A stretch of 64,000 nt of DNA from Brassica napus (GCF_020379485.1 NC_063448.1:12299726-12363725); one strand, 5' to 3'. Numbered from the stretch's first letter, positions 1 to 11,690 are shown. Notes: generated by a model from the sequence alone, not told the origin. Numbers and translations: made by a program.

Positions 1-356
1 GCGGGCTGAGTTTCGGGTATGAATCCACCTCCGTGATTCAACGGATCGGTCGCTGCCTCAGGCGCAGCTTTCGATGAATGCGTCAGGTTCCCTTTCAGAA
101 GCCGCGATTTGTGGTTTTGCTGCCAAGCGAGCACCGAGCAGAGCAGGGAGAGAGATTTGCCAGTACCAGTGGGAGACTCGAGCAGCGCGTGGCAGTGGCC
201 GTCTCTCTGGGCGCGATCGAGCGTGGATATGACGCGGCTCATGAAGGCGAGCTGGGTTCCGTAGGGCTGGTAAGGGAATTCGACTTGGAGGCCTCCGATT
301 TGGTAGACGTTTTTAGGGGTTTGTTTCGATTCCGATTTGGCGGTTGTGGAAACCAT
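1..356 (-). CDS. FANCJ: FANCJ-type DNA helicase, N-terminal part (runs off the window)
   Basis: The reverse strand reads open from the ATG at 354-356 to the window edge, giving 118 codons. The product would be a superfamily 2 iron-sulfur helicase of the RAD3/XPD group that unwinds DNA at stalled forks and crosslinks. Visible are an N-terminal motif VYQIGGLQVEFPYQPYGTQ, typical of FANCJ/RTEL proteins, and a Walker A motif ESPTGTGKS at about residues 73-81 followed by LSLLCSVLAW. The downstream helicase motifs lie outside the window. The wording around Walker A fits plant FANCJ better than RTEL1, and Arabidopsis carries such genes at At1g20720 and At1g20750, next to EH1. The start is chosen because it is the first ATG, about 20 codons before conserved sequence. 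No intron is seen in this piece. Confidence 0.85.
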   Translation of the reverse strand, partial: MVSTTAKSESKQTPKNVYQIGGLQVEFPYQPYGTQLAFMSRVISTLDRAQRDGHCHALLESPTGTGKSLSLLCSVLAWQQNHKSRLLKGNLTHSSKAAPEAATDPLNHGGGFIPETQP

Positions 357-587
357 CTTTGGTCGTCGAGATCCTTCGGAGGGTCGGTGATGGGAAGAAG
401 ATGAGAACTGAGGTTTGAGGATTAAGCGTTGGTGGTTTAAATGGGCGGGAAAATTTGACGACTATTTCGAGTTTCTCTTGTGTTTGGCGCTCGTTGGTTT
501 TGATAGGGGAAGCTAAGATTTGAACACGACGTGCAGTTCAGGTCGTTTAAGAGAGAACGGTAATACTTTTGTAAGTGGGCTTATTTA

Positions 588-990
588 ATGTGCAAATCTC
601 CAAAATAGCACCTTTATAAGTTTATATCACAAAAATAGCACTCCAAAACTAAAATGACCAAAATAGCACCTTTCTAAGTTTATCCTTTGAAATTTTTAAT
701 TTTTTTATTTTTCAAAATTTGAAATCTTATCCCCAAAATCTCATTTCTCAACTCTAAACCCTAAACCTTAAACTCTAAACCCTAAACCCTAAACCCTAAA
801 CCCTAAACTCTAAACCCTAAACCCTAAACTCTAAACCCTAAACCCTAAATCCTAAACCACACCCTTTAACTCTAAACCCTAAGTTTGTGACTTTTGATAA
901 AACATTAAGTGCTATTTTTGTGACTTTTGACCTTGAGTGCTAGTTTGAGAACAAAAACTTGATTTAGTGTTATTTTTGTCTTTTTCTCTT
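588..990. repeat. Dispersed element with telomere-like (CCCTAAA) core, copy 1
   Basis: The core at about 745-860 is a run of CCCTAAA and CTCTAAA units. It is flanked by AT-rich arms: 'aaaatagcac' words on the left, and on the right their rough inverse ('gtgctatttttgtgac'), so the ends form imperfect inverted repeats. A near-identical block lies at 52390-52860, and 56119-56404 is a shorter relative. It is therefore an interspersed non-coding element rather than a chromosome end. Superfamily not determined. Confidence 0.7.
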
Positions 991-1491
991 ATTTAAACCC
1001 ATTTTCTTTTATGTTGTTATTCTTTTAAAAGCCCAATTATTTTTCGTACGTACAGTAAATACAAATTAACATTCTATAAAACTTAAATCTTGGCAGAGAT
1101 AATAGTTGTTCTTGCGTTTAAACATGATGCGGAACTCTCTAAAAACATTGGTTTTTATTTAAAAACTCTTACATGAAGAACACAAACTTTAAAATCTGAC
1201 TTAATCCCTGATTAAAACAGAAAAGAGGTATAACAATACCTTATTATAAAGTTTCTAACCTAATATTTGGGTCCCATCCACCTTTTCCTGTCCCATTTTT
1301 GCATCACCCAACTAAGCACCTTTTCACATAGCAATTTGATCGATTCAAAGCTCTCAAGTCTTGGGGGTCTGTTGCGATGAAGTTATAAGTGAATGAGAGT
1401 AGATTACACGGGTTACCAGAGATAGTTAATTCAACTGGAATTTTTTTTGCCAATACGGAGGTTCCTAGTTCGAATGATTGCTGAAACAAAA
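991..1491. other. Intergenic, no gene recognised
   Basis: AT-rich sequence with no recognised gene. A minus-strand open stretch at 1304-1489 reads protein-like, with a CAG acceptor-like site just before it, but I recognise no family; it could be an exon relic. The last five bases (CAAAA, 1487-1491) are the target-site duplicate of the adjacent Copia element. Confidence 0.4.
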
Positions 1492-1636
1492 TGTTATTGG
1501 ATGAATTCCCCTTGAGGGGTTCATTATATTAGATAGGCTATATAAAGCCAAAGTTGTTACACATATCACGTTATACAGTTGAGATATTAACGAGATAGAT
1601 ACTAGAGAATGAGAAATATTCTCTTATATTCTTTCA
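1492..1636 (-). repeat. 3' LTR of the Copia element
   Basis: 145 bp, starting TGTTATTG and ending TTCTTTCA on the plus strand. It matches the split copy at 6275-6304 and 10074-10192 with only scattered differences. Confidence 0.92.
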
Positions 1637-3256
1637 CCCTCCCGCAGTCGAAGCATCGTATGGTAAGATGGTGAGACTGGAGCGGAACTGTTCAAAGAGT
1701 GTTGTCAGGAGTCCTTTTGTGAAGATGTACGCATATTGGAGTGATGTTGGGACGTGTAACACTTTCACTTCACCAATGGCCACCTTCTCGCGTACGAAAT
1801 GGATATCCAACTCCACGTGTTTTGTCCTTTGATGTTTGACGGGGTTAGAAGAGAGGTATACTAATCCAATGTTGTCGCAGTAGATGAGAGAGGCTTTGGT
1901 GATCTTGTAGTGGAGTTAAAGCATTAGGTTGCGTATCCAGCAGAGTTCTGCAACCGTGTTGGCAACACCTCTGTATTCAGCTTCAGAGCTCGATCTTGAA
2001 ACCGTTGGTTGTCTCTTAGCTGACCAGGAGACAAGACTTGGGCCGAGAAAGACACAGAACCCTGAGGTTGATCTTCGAGTATCAGGACAACCTCCCCAGT
2101 CCGCATCTGTATAGGCTGTCAATGTGTCGATGTTACCTCTATAGAGCTGTTGTCCATGTGAAATTGTACCCTTGACATATCATATGATGCGCTTCAATGC
2201 TTGAAAATGTGGAACGCGAGGGTCATGCATATAGAGACAAATTTGATGGACTGCGTAGGAGATGTCGGGGCGTGTGAATGTGAGGTACTGTAAGGCTCCT
2301 GCTAAGCTGTGATATTCTTTGGGGTTCTCAAGCTTGTCTCCTTCCTCTGCTGAAAGTTTGGATTTGATGTCTACGGGCGTGGTGACCGGTTTTGATGTTC
2401 CCATGTTTGCGCGATCGATTATGTCCTGAGCATACGCGCTTTGACTGAGGAAGAGGCCTTCTTTGTTGAAGTCCGCCTTTATTCCTAGGAAGTGCTGAAG
2501 ACGACCAAGATCAGTCATGGGAAATTCGGTTTTGAGTACCGCAATGATCTTGTTTAGGAGTGTCGTTGATGATGCTGTTAAGACAATGTCATCAACGTAT
2601 AACAGAATGTATGCGAGTTCAGCTCCTTTCCCGAAAACAAATAAAGATGTATCCGCCCTGCTAATGACAAAGCTAAGTTTCATTAGAAATTTTGCAAAGC
2701 GCGCATTCCAGGCCCGTGGAGCTTGCTTTAGACCATAGATAGCCTTTCGAAGCTTGCAGACATGGTTGGGATGTTCTTTGCTGACAAAACCTGGCGGCTG
2801 ATGCATGTAGACTGTCTACTCTAGGTCACCATGGAGGAAGGCGTTTTGTACATCCAATTGATGCATCGGCCAGTTGTTTGCGACACCCATGTGGAGTACA
2901 GTCCGAATGGTTGCTGGTTTCACCACCGGGCTAAAGGTTTCGTCGAAGTCAATACCTGCCTCCAGTGATTTACCATTCGCGACTATACGAGACTTGTGCT
3001 TCTTGAGCTTCCCATTTCCATCGTATTTGTGTCTGTGGAGCCACATTGACCTGATAATATTGACATTTTTCGGACGTGGTACCAAGTCCCAAGTCCTAGT
3101 CTTAAGCATAGCACCATATTCATCAAACATTGATGGGTTCCAGTTTGGGTCGGCTAAGGCTTGGATATGGCTCTTTGGTAGGGGCGATTTGGTAGTGGTA
3201 AGAAGAGAAACAATAGGTTTAGGTTTTGTGATTCCAGACCGTGCTCTCGTTGTCAT
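1637..3256 (-). pseudogene. Copia reverse transcriptase and RNase H (broken)
   Basis: Minus-strand reading pieces run 3256-2816 (start of reverse transcriptase), 2806-2180 (rest of reverse transcriptase, with the catalytic YVDD motif at about 2588-2599) and 2122-1637 (RNase H, with DADWGG and SSSEAEY motifs). A TAG at 2813-2815 interrupts the reverse transcriptase directly after the motif GDLE, and a further stop separates reverse transcriptase from RNase H near 2180. The order and motifs are those of Ty1/Copia elements. A product could be made only as fragments. Confidence 0.88.
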
Positions 3257-3592
3257 TGGGTGACGAGATGGAGCCGTCTGAATGGGGTTAATGGGTGGGT
3301 TGGGTTGTGGTGGCTGAGGCGCAGGTAGAGGTTTGGTAAGTATGGTTTTGAAAATGGGTGCGGGTTCATCTTGATGGTCAAGAAAGTGATACTTTGAACC
3401 ACCATTTTTTGTTTCTGCATCAGGGAATTTGTCCTCATCAAAGTAGACGTGTCTGGAAAGGATTATTTTGTTGGTTTTTAGGTTTAGACAACGGTAACCA
3501 CGGTGTTGAGATGGGTAGCCAAGAAATAGGCAAGGTGTAGAGCGAGGTGAGAGTTTAAAGAGATGGGAATGGTTGAGGTTTGGAAAGCATAA

Positions 3593-4147
3593 TCAACCAA
3601 ACACTCTTAAGTGGTCATAAGTCGGGGTTTGATGAAAGAGGACAGTATGTGGTATTTGGTTTTGGATTGCTGCAGAAGGAATGATGTTGATGAGATGAAC
3701 CGCGACATGGAGGGCTTCAACCCAATAACTCGGTGAGAGTTTAGCCTGAGCAAGTAAAGACCGGATAGCACTGTTGATCGTGCGGATCATGCGTTCGGAC
3801 TTACCGTTTTGCTGAGACGTATGGGGATAGGAAAATCTAACTTGTATTCCATTCTTATCAAGGTATTTTCGAAATTGAATGTTGTTAAATTCCTCTCCAT
3901 TGTCACATTGGAAGTTTTTGATTAAGGCAGAGAAGTGAAGGAATTTTGAGAAGACCTCACTATTCTTTCTTATGGGATATACCCAGACATAATGAGAGAA
4001 TTGATCCATGAATAAAACATAGTAGCGAACGCCACTTATGCTTAATTTAGGAGAGGACCAAACGTCCGAATGGACGATTTCAAAAGGGCCGTAGTTTGAG
4101 TAGATGATTTGTGAAATGGTAATTTTGTTTGTTTGGAAATTAGGCAA
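3593..4147 (-). pseudogene. Copia integrase core (fragment)
   Basis: A 184-codon open piece shows the three acidic residues of the integrase core: the Asp in HSDVW, the Asp in CDNGEEF and the Glu in QNGKSER. The sequence HLRVFG at its end marks the usual boundary to the linker before reverse transcriptase. A stretch of about 330 bases (3257-3592) continues in other frames. The HHCC zinc-binding part that should precede it has been lost or displaced by the duplication at 4249-4760. Confidence 0.85.
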
Positions 4148-4248
4148 GGTTCACACGAAGATGGAAACAAAGTCTTATTGATTTAATAGAATTTGAAGAA
4201 CAAAGGGAATTTAAAACAGCTTTATTTGTATGGCCAAGTCGTTTGTGC

Positions 4249-4760
4249 CATAAAAAAGGAGAAGACGCTAAAAGAGCAGCGAAAGAAATAAAGATGTATC
4301 CGCCCTGCTAATGACAAAGCTAAGTTTCATTAGAAATTTTGAAAAGCGCGCATTCCAGGCCCGTGGAACTTGCTTTAGGCCATATATAGCCTTTCGAAGC
4401 TTGCAGACATGGTTGGGATGTTCTTTGCTGACAAAACCTGGCGGCTGATGCATGTAGACTGTCTACTCTAGGTCACCTTGGAGGAAGGCGTTTTGTACAT
4501 CCAATTGATGTATCGGCCAGTTGTTTGCGACACCCATGTGGAGTACAGTCCGAATGGTTGCTGGTTTCACCACCAGGCTAAAGGTTTCGTCGAAGTCAAT
4601 ACCTACCTCCAGTGATTTACCAATCGCGACTATACGAGACTTGTGCTTCTTGAGCTTCCCATTTCCATCGTATTTGTGTCTGTGGAGCCACATTGACCTG
4701 ATAATATTGACATTTTTGTATGACATAAAAAAGGAGAAGACGCTAAAAGAGAAACGAAAG
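4249..4760 (-). repeat. Inserted second copy of part of the reverse transcriptase, inside pol
   Basis: Positions 4288-4718 repeat 2640-3070 in the same orientation with few differences. The copy is flanked by a direct repeat of about 37 bases ('cataaaaaaggagaagacgc...' at 4249-4285 and 4724-4760). It carries the same premature TAG after GDLE (just below 4463). The insert separates the gag-pre-integrase segment from the integrase core. Confidence 0.88.
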
Positions 4761-5346
4761 TTACAGGCGATTGCGTTTTGATGGAAGCTGGAACAGAGTA
4801 CAAATCGCCTGAGCTCTCACCGCGGAGCAGGGTTTTCTTGGTGAGAAGGTCTTTCACAGAAAAGCCAAAGGGGTCAAAATCAACAGAACACCATTTATCA
4901 CGAGTAAATTTGCGAACAGAGATTAGGTTTTTCACAATCTGGGGAGTTACCAGAACATTGGATAAGGTTAGAGGACGAGTTGGTGTTTTAAGAAGAGAAG
5001 AACCAATAGAGGTTACAGGGATTTTGGAACCGTTACCCACAATGATCGATTTACCGGTGCTATTATTAAGATTGACGTGAGAGTACTTGCCGAGTTTGTG
5101 ATGTGTGTTGTGGCACCGGAGTCCATGAACCAGTCCGCAATGATGTTGTCTGGCATCGTGTCTGTCGTGTAAGCTTCTCTGAATGGTTGGAGTTCCGTGA
5201 GTTGAGCTTGATGATTGTTGTTGAAGATTGGTCTCGGCGAAGGAGAAGCAGTTGCATACGGGCCTCGGTTTGTTGGTTGTTGATTGAATGGGCTTCAATT
5301 TGCAAGCTGGGCCGGCCAGTTGGTCATTGGGCCTTGAGTGGACCAC
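4761..5346 (-). pseudogene. Copia protease and pre-integrase region (frameshifted)
   Basis: The aspartic protease motif DSGAT lies in the minus-strand frame around 5060-5170, followed by THITNSAS. The pre-integrase domain (about 4770-4950) follows in a different frame. One or more frameshifts separate gag, protease and pre-integrase, so this is a dead reading frame. Confidence 0.8.
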
Positions 5347-6170
5347 ATCTGTGGGGGAGCCCAGTAATTGAAGTTAGGGCGAGAGTTGTAGTTGCTTCGT
5401 CCTCGGTAGCGGTTGCCTCTGCGATTTCCCCGGTAATTGTTGGAGTTGTTCCGTGTTTTCTGGTTTCGGCGTGGCTGAGTGTTGTTGCTTTCGTTAGTAG
5501 CAGTCATGGTCGAGGTGGAGGAAGAAGATGTGTCCTTGTGAACCGGTAGAGGTTGCTTGTGAGCCTTCTTCAATCGTTCCTCCATCTCCAGCATCGAGGT
5601 TGCGTTGTCAAACGAAGGGAACAGCTCCTTATGTTTGATAACATTGATAATGTTATCATATTTCTCATTTAGACCATTTAGCAAGTACATGACAAGGGTC
5701 CTATCAGAGATCGGCGCATCCACATTGGTGAGAAGACCTGCAAGCGATTTGAGTTTCTGTGTGTACTCATGGATGGTTTGATCACCTATTTCAATTGTGC
5801 GTAGGTCGTTGTCGAGCTGTATGGCCCGTGCCTCCTTGTTGCTGTGAAATTGATTTTCGATGCGTAGCCACACATCTCGGGCCGTACCGCCGGTTTTGAA
5901 GCTTGATCGGAACAGGGGCTGCGTGAGGGTTCTGTAGATCCAGAGCTTTACAAGACCGTCTCGTTTTTGCCAGGCAACATCAGCATCGTCTTGTGGTTGA
6001 GTCGTGCCGTCAAGATGTCCTAGCACATCAAAGGCTAAGCAGTGGGGCATGAAAAGCTCTCTCCAGGCATCATAATTGTGGTCAACCAGATCAAGTGTGA
6101 TCGGGATATGGGTTTTGATATTTGTAACGCCAAAGGCGCGTTCATGTGGTTGGGGTTGGGGTTGAGCCAT
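5295..6170 (-). pseudogene. Copia gag capsid protein
   Basis: An intact 291-codon frame starting MAQPQPQ, about 90 bases downstream of the primer-binding site. It resembles the UBN2/retrotran-gag family of plant Copia elements: a capsid-like middle (YDAWRELF, LWIYRTL, TIHEYTQKLKSL, LVMYLLNGL) and an arginine/glycine/asparagine-rich tail that would bind RNA. I see no CCHC zinc knuckle in the tail. Gag alone is open; the frame closes just before the protease. Confidence 0.85.
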
Positions 6171-6262
6171 TTTGCGAAGACAGAAAGATATTAGAAAAAA
6201 AGTGTGAGATAAGAGATAATAGAGAAGAGTTGGCGTAGAAAAAATTCAGATCATAAGCTATA

Positions 6263-6274
6263 GCTCTGATACCA
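6263..6274 (-). other. Primer-binding site of the Copia element
   Basis: On the minus strand this reads TGGTATCAGAGC, the usual complement of the initiator Met-tRNA 3' end. It sits immediately inside the 5' LTR, which confirms the element's direction. Confidence 0.9.
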
Positions 6275-6304
6275 TGTTATTGATGAATTTTCCTTGAGGG
6301 GTTC

Positions 6305-9300
6305 TGTGATAACCCGCCCTTCGGGATTAAAAAAAAAAAAAAAAAAAAAGAATGTGGAGCCGAGCATTTGGGAGTCTAAGTATCAGGAGGAATGTTGAGT
6401 TTTGATCACATAAAACTTGACATGATTCGAAGAAAAGAGAAGACTGGTCGAACATCAACTTGGTGGTCGAACCGCGGGCGGTAAGGATCGATCAGCAAAT
6501 TTCGAAGAACGAGGTGGTCGAAGAATTGTTTGCGAGGGAACTATGAGTCGAATAAGCTGCTCGACCATAGTTAGAAGATGTCTTAGATTGATCAGACGAA
6601 AGTTTTGGAAGCATAACATTTTTGGAAGCACGACGTTTCAGAAGCTCGACGTTTTGAAGACCGACGTTTCTTCATTACGAAGTTTTCTCGGAAAATCTTC
6701 GTATCAGTAAAATATTATTCTGGAGACATAATAAGTTGGAAGCAGGACGGAAATTAAGCAGGACGGGAAGCAAGCACGACGGGATCGAAGCACGACGGGG
6801 AAAACCCGAAATCGGGCAAAAACCCTAATTTCGGTATTATGGAATTCTTCGAGGAAGCCGGAGGCTCGGGAAATATTTTTACAGGATATCAGAATTCATC
6901 TGGAGTCTATTAAAAATATTTAGAGCATTAGAACGGGAGCGGAAAAATATTCGGGATTGATCACGGGTCAGAAATTTGTCGGAAGGGTAAAAAATCGCGT
7001 AAACCGACCGAGAAGCTCGAGGTGGCTCGTTGCATGGGTTCAGAACGTGGTGTCAAGCATCTAACAAGCTGAGTGTCTCCAGAAGCTCGAGGTGTCGCCG
7101 TGCATGGAAGCTGTACATGGAGCCTGACATGTAGAAGCACGAGGTGGATCGACCAAGCACGAGGTGTCTCCGCGCATGCAACCGAAGCATGCTGATCGAC
7201 ATGTGTGTACTGGTGTGGCTTCTTGCATGCACTCCAGGCATGCATCCTGACATGTGGGAGGAGTGGTGGCGTCCTGCATGTGTCCTGGACATGTAGCCTG
7301 ACATGTGGAGCACGAGGTGCCGCCGCGCATGCGTCCGGAGCCATGCGAAGCGACACACGGGCTGCCACCAACCTGAAGCTGATTGGCTGGTGTCTCCTAT
7401 AAATACCCCACGACCCCAGCTCATTTATTCACATCCAGACCTGTCCAAACCAAGTTAAAAACGTGAGAGAGAAGTAGAAAAAGAAAGGAAGTGATTCCGA
7501 GCTATTTCGAGAATTTTAGAGAGTTTTCGAGGTCAGTTCTCTACTGATTTCGAGTCAGCGCCTAGGGACGGTTCTGTCCAACTGAATTCGTCCAGGGCAC
7601 TCAGTTCCTTTTATGATCAAGTGGAGATGCTGTCCGGAGTTAGTTCAGTTCTACGGGTTCAGATCAGTCGAAGTTCTGCTCGATACTCCGCCGGGAAGTC
7701 CGAAGAACTGTCCAGAAGCTAAAGGAGGTTCTGTCCGAGTCAAGATCAGTTTGTCGAGGCCTGTCAGTTTCTTCATGGTGAAGCCGAGGTTCTTTCCAAG
7801 TCAAGATCAGTCCAAGTCGAGATCAGTCCAGTCCACTCCATTCAAGTCGTCCCTTGGGTTTTGGCCAAGTCCTCTCCGATCAACCAGCTACTTCTCGCCT
7901 AGAACACTGTGAGTTGGCTTGTTTGAGTTCCACTTGGAACTTAGGGAAGATCGAGTATTCATATAGAGTAGAATGCTCACATTCTTGCATGGTAGAGTCC
8001 TTGGGGTTATTTATTAAACCGGGCTCGGTTTAGCACGGGCTAGCTGAGATGAAATGGAATTAAGACTGAGATAATAACCTGACTAGGACTAGGATGCATC
8101 ATGGTTTATATTCTTTCGTGTTGATATGGTTGAGTGCAGATTCCCGTTATCTTTAAAGATAGTGTCGTAGCATGAGGCCGAACTATCTGGGTAACGGTTT
8201 GATTGAGTAGATTGATTGAGTAGATTTAATTAAATGCTTGCTCGTTTAATTAATCTTGTTGATTGAGGTTAGTCAACTGTTGGTAAGGGAGTGACTAACT
8301 GGTTGAGTTGTTTAGTGATAATGTTGTTGTTTAGGGATCTTGGCCATATAGGCCGATCTCCTGGTTGTGATGTTGATACTACGGGTCCTATGCCATATAG
8401 GCTGGACAACGAGTATTGGTTGATATTTTCGTAGACTCCTATATATTGTTTAGTTTTGGGTTGGAGTCTTGTCCCTTAGGTCTTTCCTAGGGATAATTGT
8501 GTCGAGTGTGTGTTATGCCGACAGCAGGTGCGAAACCCGCCCATGCTAGGTATGTTTTGGGGTGGACTAGTGTTTCCTCGCCCTCGTATTCAGCGGGTTC
8601 AAGGAAACCCCTTATTCGCTGGATCGGGAAGACTCAGATAGACGGGGTCATGGCCTATGGCTGAGTGATTACACGACGGTGTAATGTGGCAGTGACCCGA
8701 AGGACTGTGGGCTGTCGCGCGGTGACCCGAAGGACTGTGGGCCGCGGTCGGTTGAAAGTTCCTTCTTTTGGCCTTTGTGGTAGGGAGATAGGATATTGCC
8801 GATAGAGAGGAGGAACACGAAGTCACCAGGGCCCAGGTTAGAGTGTTGTGTTAGTGTGTCGTAGAGGGTTATGGAACCCTCGAGTTAATGTAGCACCGAT
8901 ATACGGTGTTACGAGTAAGATCGAGTCATTGGTAGTTACTATCTTGTTATTATTGTGATTGTGTTTGGTTGTTGATTGTTTGCTTGCAGGTTCTGACATT
9001 AAGTCCTAAGTCTGGTTTAGGTACCAGATTAGGCTTGTGTGTATTTTGTTAGTGTAGGCCTGACGTTGGCCTGTATGTGTTTGAGGGATTGCTTGTGAAG
9101 GGTGGTGGATATTAAAGCTATGCGGTATCATTGGTTGGCCGATCATGTTCTTGTTTGATTGTTGGTCGACCGGCTCATGATACTTGTATAGTCTAAGTGT
9201 CTAACACTACATGAGTACTGAACTCAAGCGTATATATGGTTAACTAGGGATTGGTTGTTGACTTGTTTTAATGCAGGTTCCCGTTACTTGGAAGTTGGAT

Positions 9301-10073
9301 TATGGCAGGAGGCCAAGTCTAACTTAGTAACGGTTTGCTTAGCCTTAGCTTATATTGCATGCTAGGGCTAGATTGATTGTTATTTTGGGTTGTCTGGGTT
9401 AGAGTCTAGGTTGCGGGTAAAGGCCGCCAGCTCACTGAGTAATACTAGATTACTCATCCAACTCCGTTGTCCTTTTTGCAGGTCGCTTTAGGTAAGGATG
9501 ATTGGATAGCATGGTGCTGGACGTTAGGACCGCCGGTGTAGATTTTCATGCCTTTTGTAAACGGTATTGTGAATTGTGTTATGTTGACTCGATTTGGCAT
9601 TAGGCCGGGCCCAGTCTTGAATTATTCAATGTATGAATATTTCTTAAATCAATAAAAGTAATTGTTTTATATGCTCTTCATGAGTACTCTGATATTTGAC
9701 TAGTCCGGTCTAACACAACGTTAGGTCGTGGTACGGGTTGAAAAGCTTTAGGCCTCGATCTAACGGAAAACGCTAACTCTAGGTACAGGTTGCAAAGCCT
9801 TGTGCCTTGACGCAGCGGGACGTGTTAGTAGACGAACTGGTCGAGGTCGTGGAGTAAATTTTGTGACTCTGGCCGGATCGTCCCTAACCCGTCACGTAGC
9901 GCTTCCGGACCATGGTGTTGGGTTGGACGGTCAGTCATGTTCTTGTTTGATTGTTGGCTGGCCGGTTGGCCTTTCATCTCCAACTCTTGGTGTGGGTAGT
10001 CCGTCGGTCATGTTCTTGTTTGATTGTTGGCCGGTGGGTTGACCTATGCCTAGGACGGTTTGGGGGTGTTACA
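6305..10073. mobile_element. Nested 3.77-kb TG...CA insertion, probably a solo LTR
   Basis: The insertion starts TGTGATAACCCG and ends GGGTGTTACA, and is flanked by GGTTC at 6300-6304 and 10074-10078. The empty site is preserved in the other Copia LTR near 1515. It holds no credible gene. A TATA box (TATAAATA, 7398-7405) and a plus-strand AATAAA (9651-9656) fit an LTR read on the plus strand. The ends resemble those of plant Gypsy LTRs. No internal second LTR, primer site or pol sequence is visible, so a solo LTR of a long-LTR family is the simplest reading; a non-autonomous element is the alternative. Short internal repeats occur at 7080-7330, 8691-8745 and 9140-10040. Confidence 0.72.
7398..7405 (+). 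promoter_or_regulatory. TATA box of the nested LTR
   Basis: TATAAATA lies in a C-rich setting about 1.1 kb from the element's left end and is followed by a likely transcription start near 7425-7440. This is expected for the U3/R boundary of an LTR. Confidence 0.5.
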
Positions 10074-10199
10074 GGTTCATTATATTAGATATGCTATATA
10101 AAGCCAAAGTTGTTACACATATTACGTTATACAATTGAGATATTAACGAGATAGATACTAGAGAATTAGGAATATTCTTCTATATTCTTTCACAAAACT

Positions 10200-10781
10200 A
10201 ATATCAAAATGTTGTTATTTGAAGCATAAGGTATTAGGGAATTTGTGTCCGAACTTTTTGATATTAAAATAAAAATTCAAGGATTCATTTTATTTTAATC
10301 TTGGATGCATGGGAATCTCACTGTATTTTGGAAGAGTTGTTTTGCTATAGGTGTGAGTATTCGGATGTTCTAGGAATTATTAGAGCTTCATTAGTATAAT
10401 TGAAAATGAATTTGACTATTGTGTTAAAGATTTCCGATTTGAGTCACAATTGAAACAAAACTAATACTGAATTTTGTTTTCGGCATGAGGGATTATAGAC
10501 TTCGGCCCTGAAATTACTCGTATTCAGAAAAAAAAAAAAATTATTCCAGAGGTTCATTTTATATTTTATCTTGGATGCCTAGAATCTCATTGCAGTTTCG
10601 TAGAATTGTTTTGCTGTTTTTGTGAGCTTTTTTCCGTGAGACTATTCCTCGGTGAAACTAGCGAATCGCATGGAACCAGAAATTCTAAAACAACCTTTAG
10701 ACTCCATGTTCAGTATCGATGTTAAGCTTTTCAAGTAGATACCAAAATATTTTTTTTAAATTGTTTTATCTTGGACTTTAA
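10200..10781. repeat. Degenerate copies of EH1 intron-1-like sequence
   Basis: Two similar segments (about 10310-10375 and 10565-10640) share words such as 'aatctcattgc' and 'gaattgttttgctgt' with 25795-25900 and with EH1 intron 1 near 29990-30030. The stretch directly downstream of DEFL copy A matches the one downstream of DEFL copy C (25940-26040), so they belong to one duplicated block. Confidence 0.6.
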
Positions 10782-10930
10782 CTAGTAAATCTGACAACAA
10801 CATGCATCAGTAGTACATATGGCATAGTAATAACCATGATCTCTACACCAAAAATGGCAGGCGCCTGCTCCTCCACGACGACATATTTCTTCGTCGAAAC
10901 ACTGTTTATCCATCTCCTTTACTCCATAAC
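10782..10930 (-). pseudogene. Defensin-like (DEFL) gene copy A, exon 2
   Basis: On the minus strand an acceptor AG (10931-10932) precedes an exon encoding GYGVKEMDKQC... and ending at TAG (10782-10784). It carries eight cysteines in the pattern C-X5-C-X7-C-X3-C-X9-C-X4-CCC, that is, a CX3C and a terminal CXC as in cysteine-stabilised secreted plant peptides. The splice phase matches exon 1 at 15579-15675, which encodes the signal peptide. Exon 2 itself is intact. The gene is called a pseudogene because exon 1 lacks its ATG and the intron holds a 4.3-kb transposon. The target is unknown; the family includes antimicrobial and pollen/pistil signalling peptides. Confidence 0.72.
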
Positions 10931-11690
10931 CTGTTTTATAAAATAAATATTACTGACCCTTAATCTAGGGGTTTTTGCCAAAACTAACCCACAACTTGAT
11001 TTTAACCCCAAACATATACCCAAACTTGAATCAAATGCAAAATTAACCTAAAAGCCTAGTGAAATTACAGTTCAGCCCCTTGTGACCAAACAAAAAAACA
11101 GAAGCCATTTTTACGAATATAGCCCTAGTAAATCGTCTGAGTCGTCTGAGATGTTGGAAGTCGTATGGACGACTGAAGTGTAAGTCGTCTGGTACCGGTT
11201 TATTTTAAAAATAATTTATAAATCTTGTAAAAAAATATTTCGATGCGTGAAAAATAAAAATCAAGTAATTATAAACAGTTTTAAGTGATATAAATTAAGA
11301 TATGATAAAATTGATTTGTTTTGAAGATAGATGAGTGGAAGTAGTGAATCATGAAATACTTTGGTTTAGGAGTTTGGCAAACATATGTTGTAGTATTGTA
11401 TGTATTGTTAGGGTTAGATTTTGGAAAACTAAAATGTTTTTTTCAAAAATTAGTTTTCACCTATATGTGTTTATTTATGTGTATAGTAAACACTTTTCAA
11501 GTTTGATTTGATTTTATGAAGTCTTTAATTAGATAATTAAGTTTAGGGGTTATGTTTAGGGTGTGGACGACTTATATTTCAGTTGTCTGTTGAATAATTT
11601 ACTCGGACGACGTATATTTCAGTCGTCCACATCGTACCGAACCTTTAATTTTACCAATGTACGTTTTAACCTAACCGGATCATTTTACTC

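Larger units (their letters stand above)
1492..10192 (-). mobile_element. Copia-type LTR retrotransposon, decayed, with nested insertion
   Basis: Complete element on the minus strand, bounded by the 5-bp duplicate CAAAA at 1487-1491 and 10193-10197. The 3' LTR is 1492-1636 (TG...CA, 145 bp). The 5' LTR is 6275-6304 plus 10074-10192, split by a 3769-bp insertion. A primer-binding site matching initiator Met-tRNA lies at 6263-6274 and a short purine tract at 1637-1643. Going down the minus strand the order is gag, protease, integrase, reverse transcriptase and RNase H, which is the Copia order. Without the nested insertion the element is about 4.9 kb. Pol has stops, frameshifts and an internal duplication, so it cannot be autonomous. 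Confidence 0.93.

Noticed and set aside
740..870. Chromosome telomere
   Set aside because: The repeats are short, mixed with CTCTAAA, and flanked on both sides by a dispersed element also found at 52390-52860.
6961..7424. Overlapping open frames of 89-136 codons in the nested LTR
   Set aside because: They overlap in several frames over short internal repeats rich in 'acatgt' and 'gcacgaggtg'; no domain is visible.
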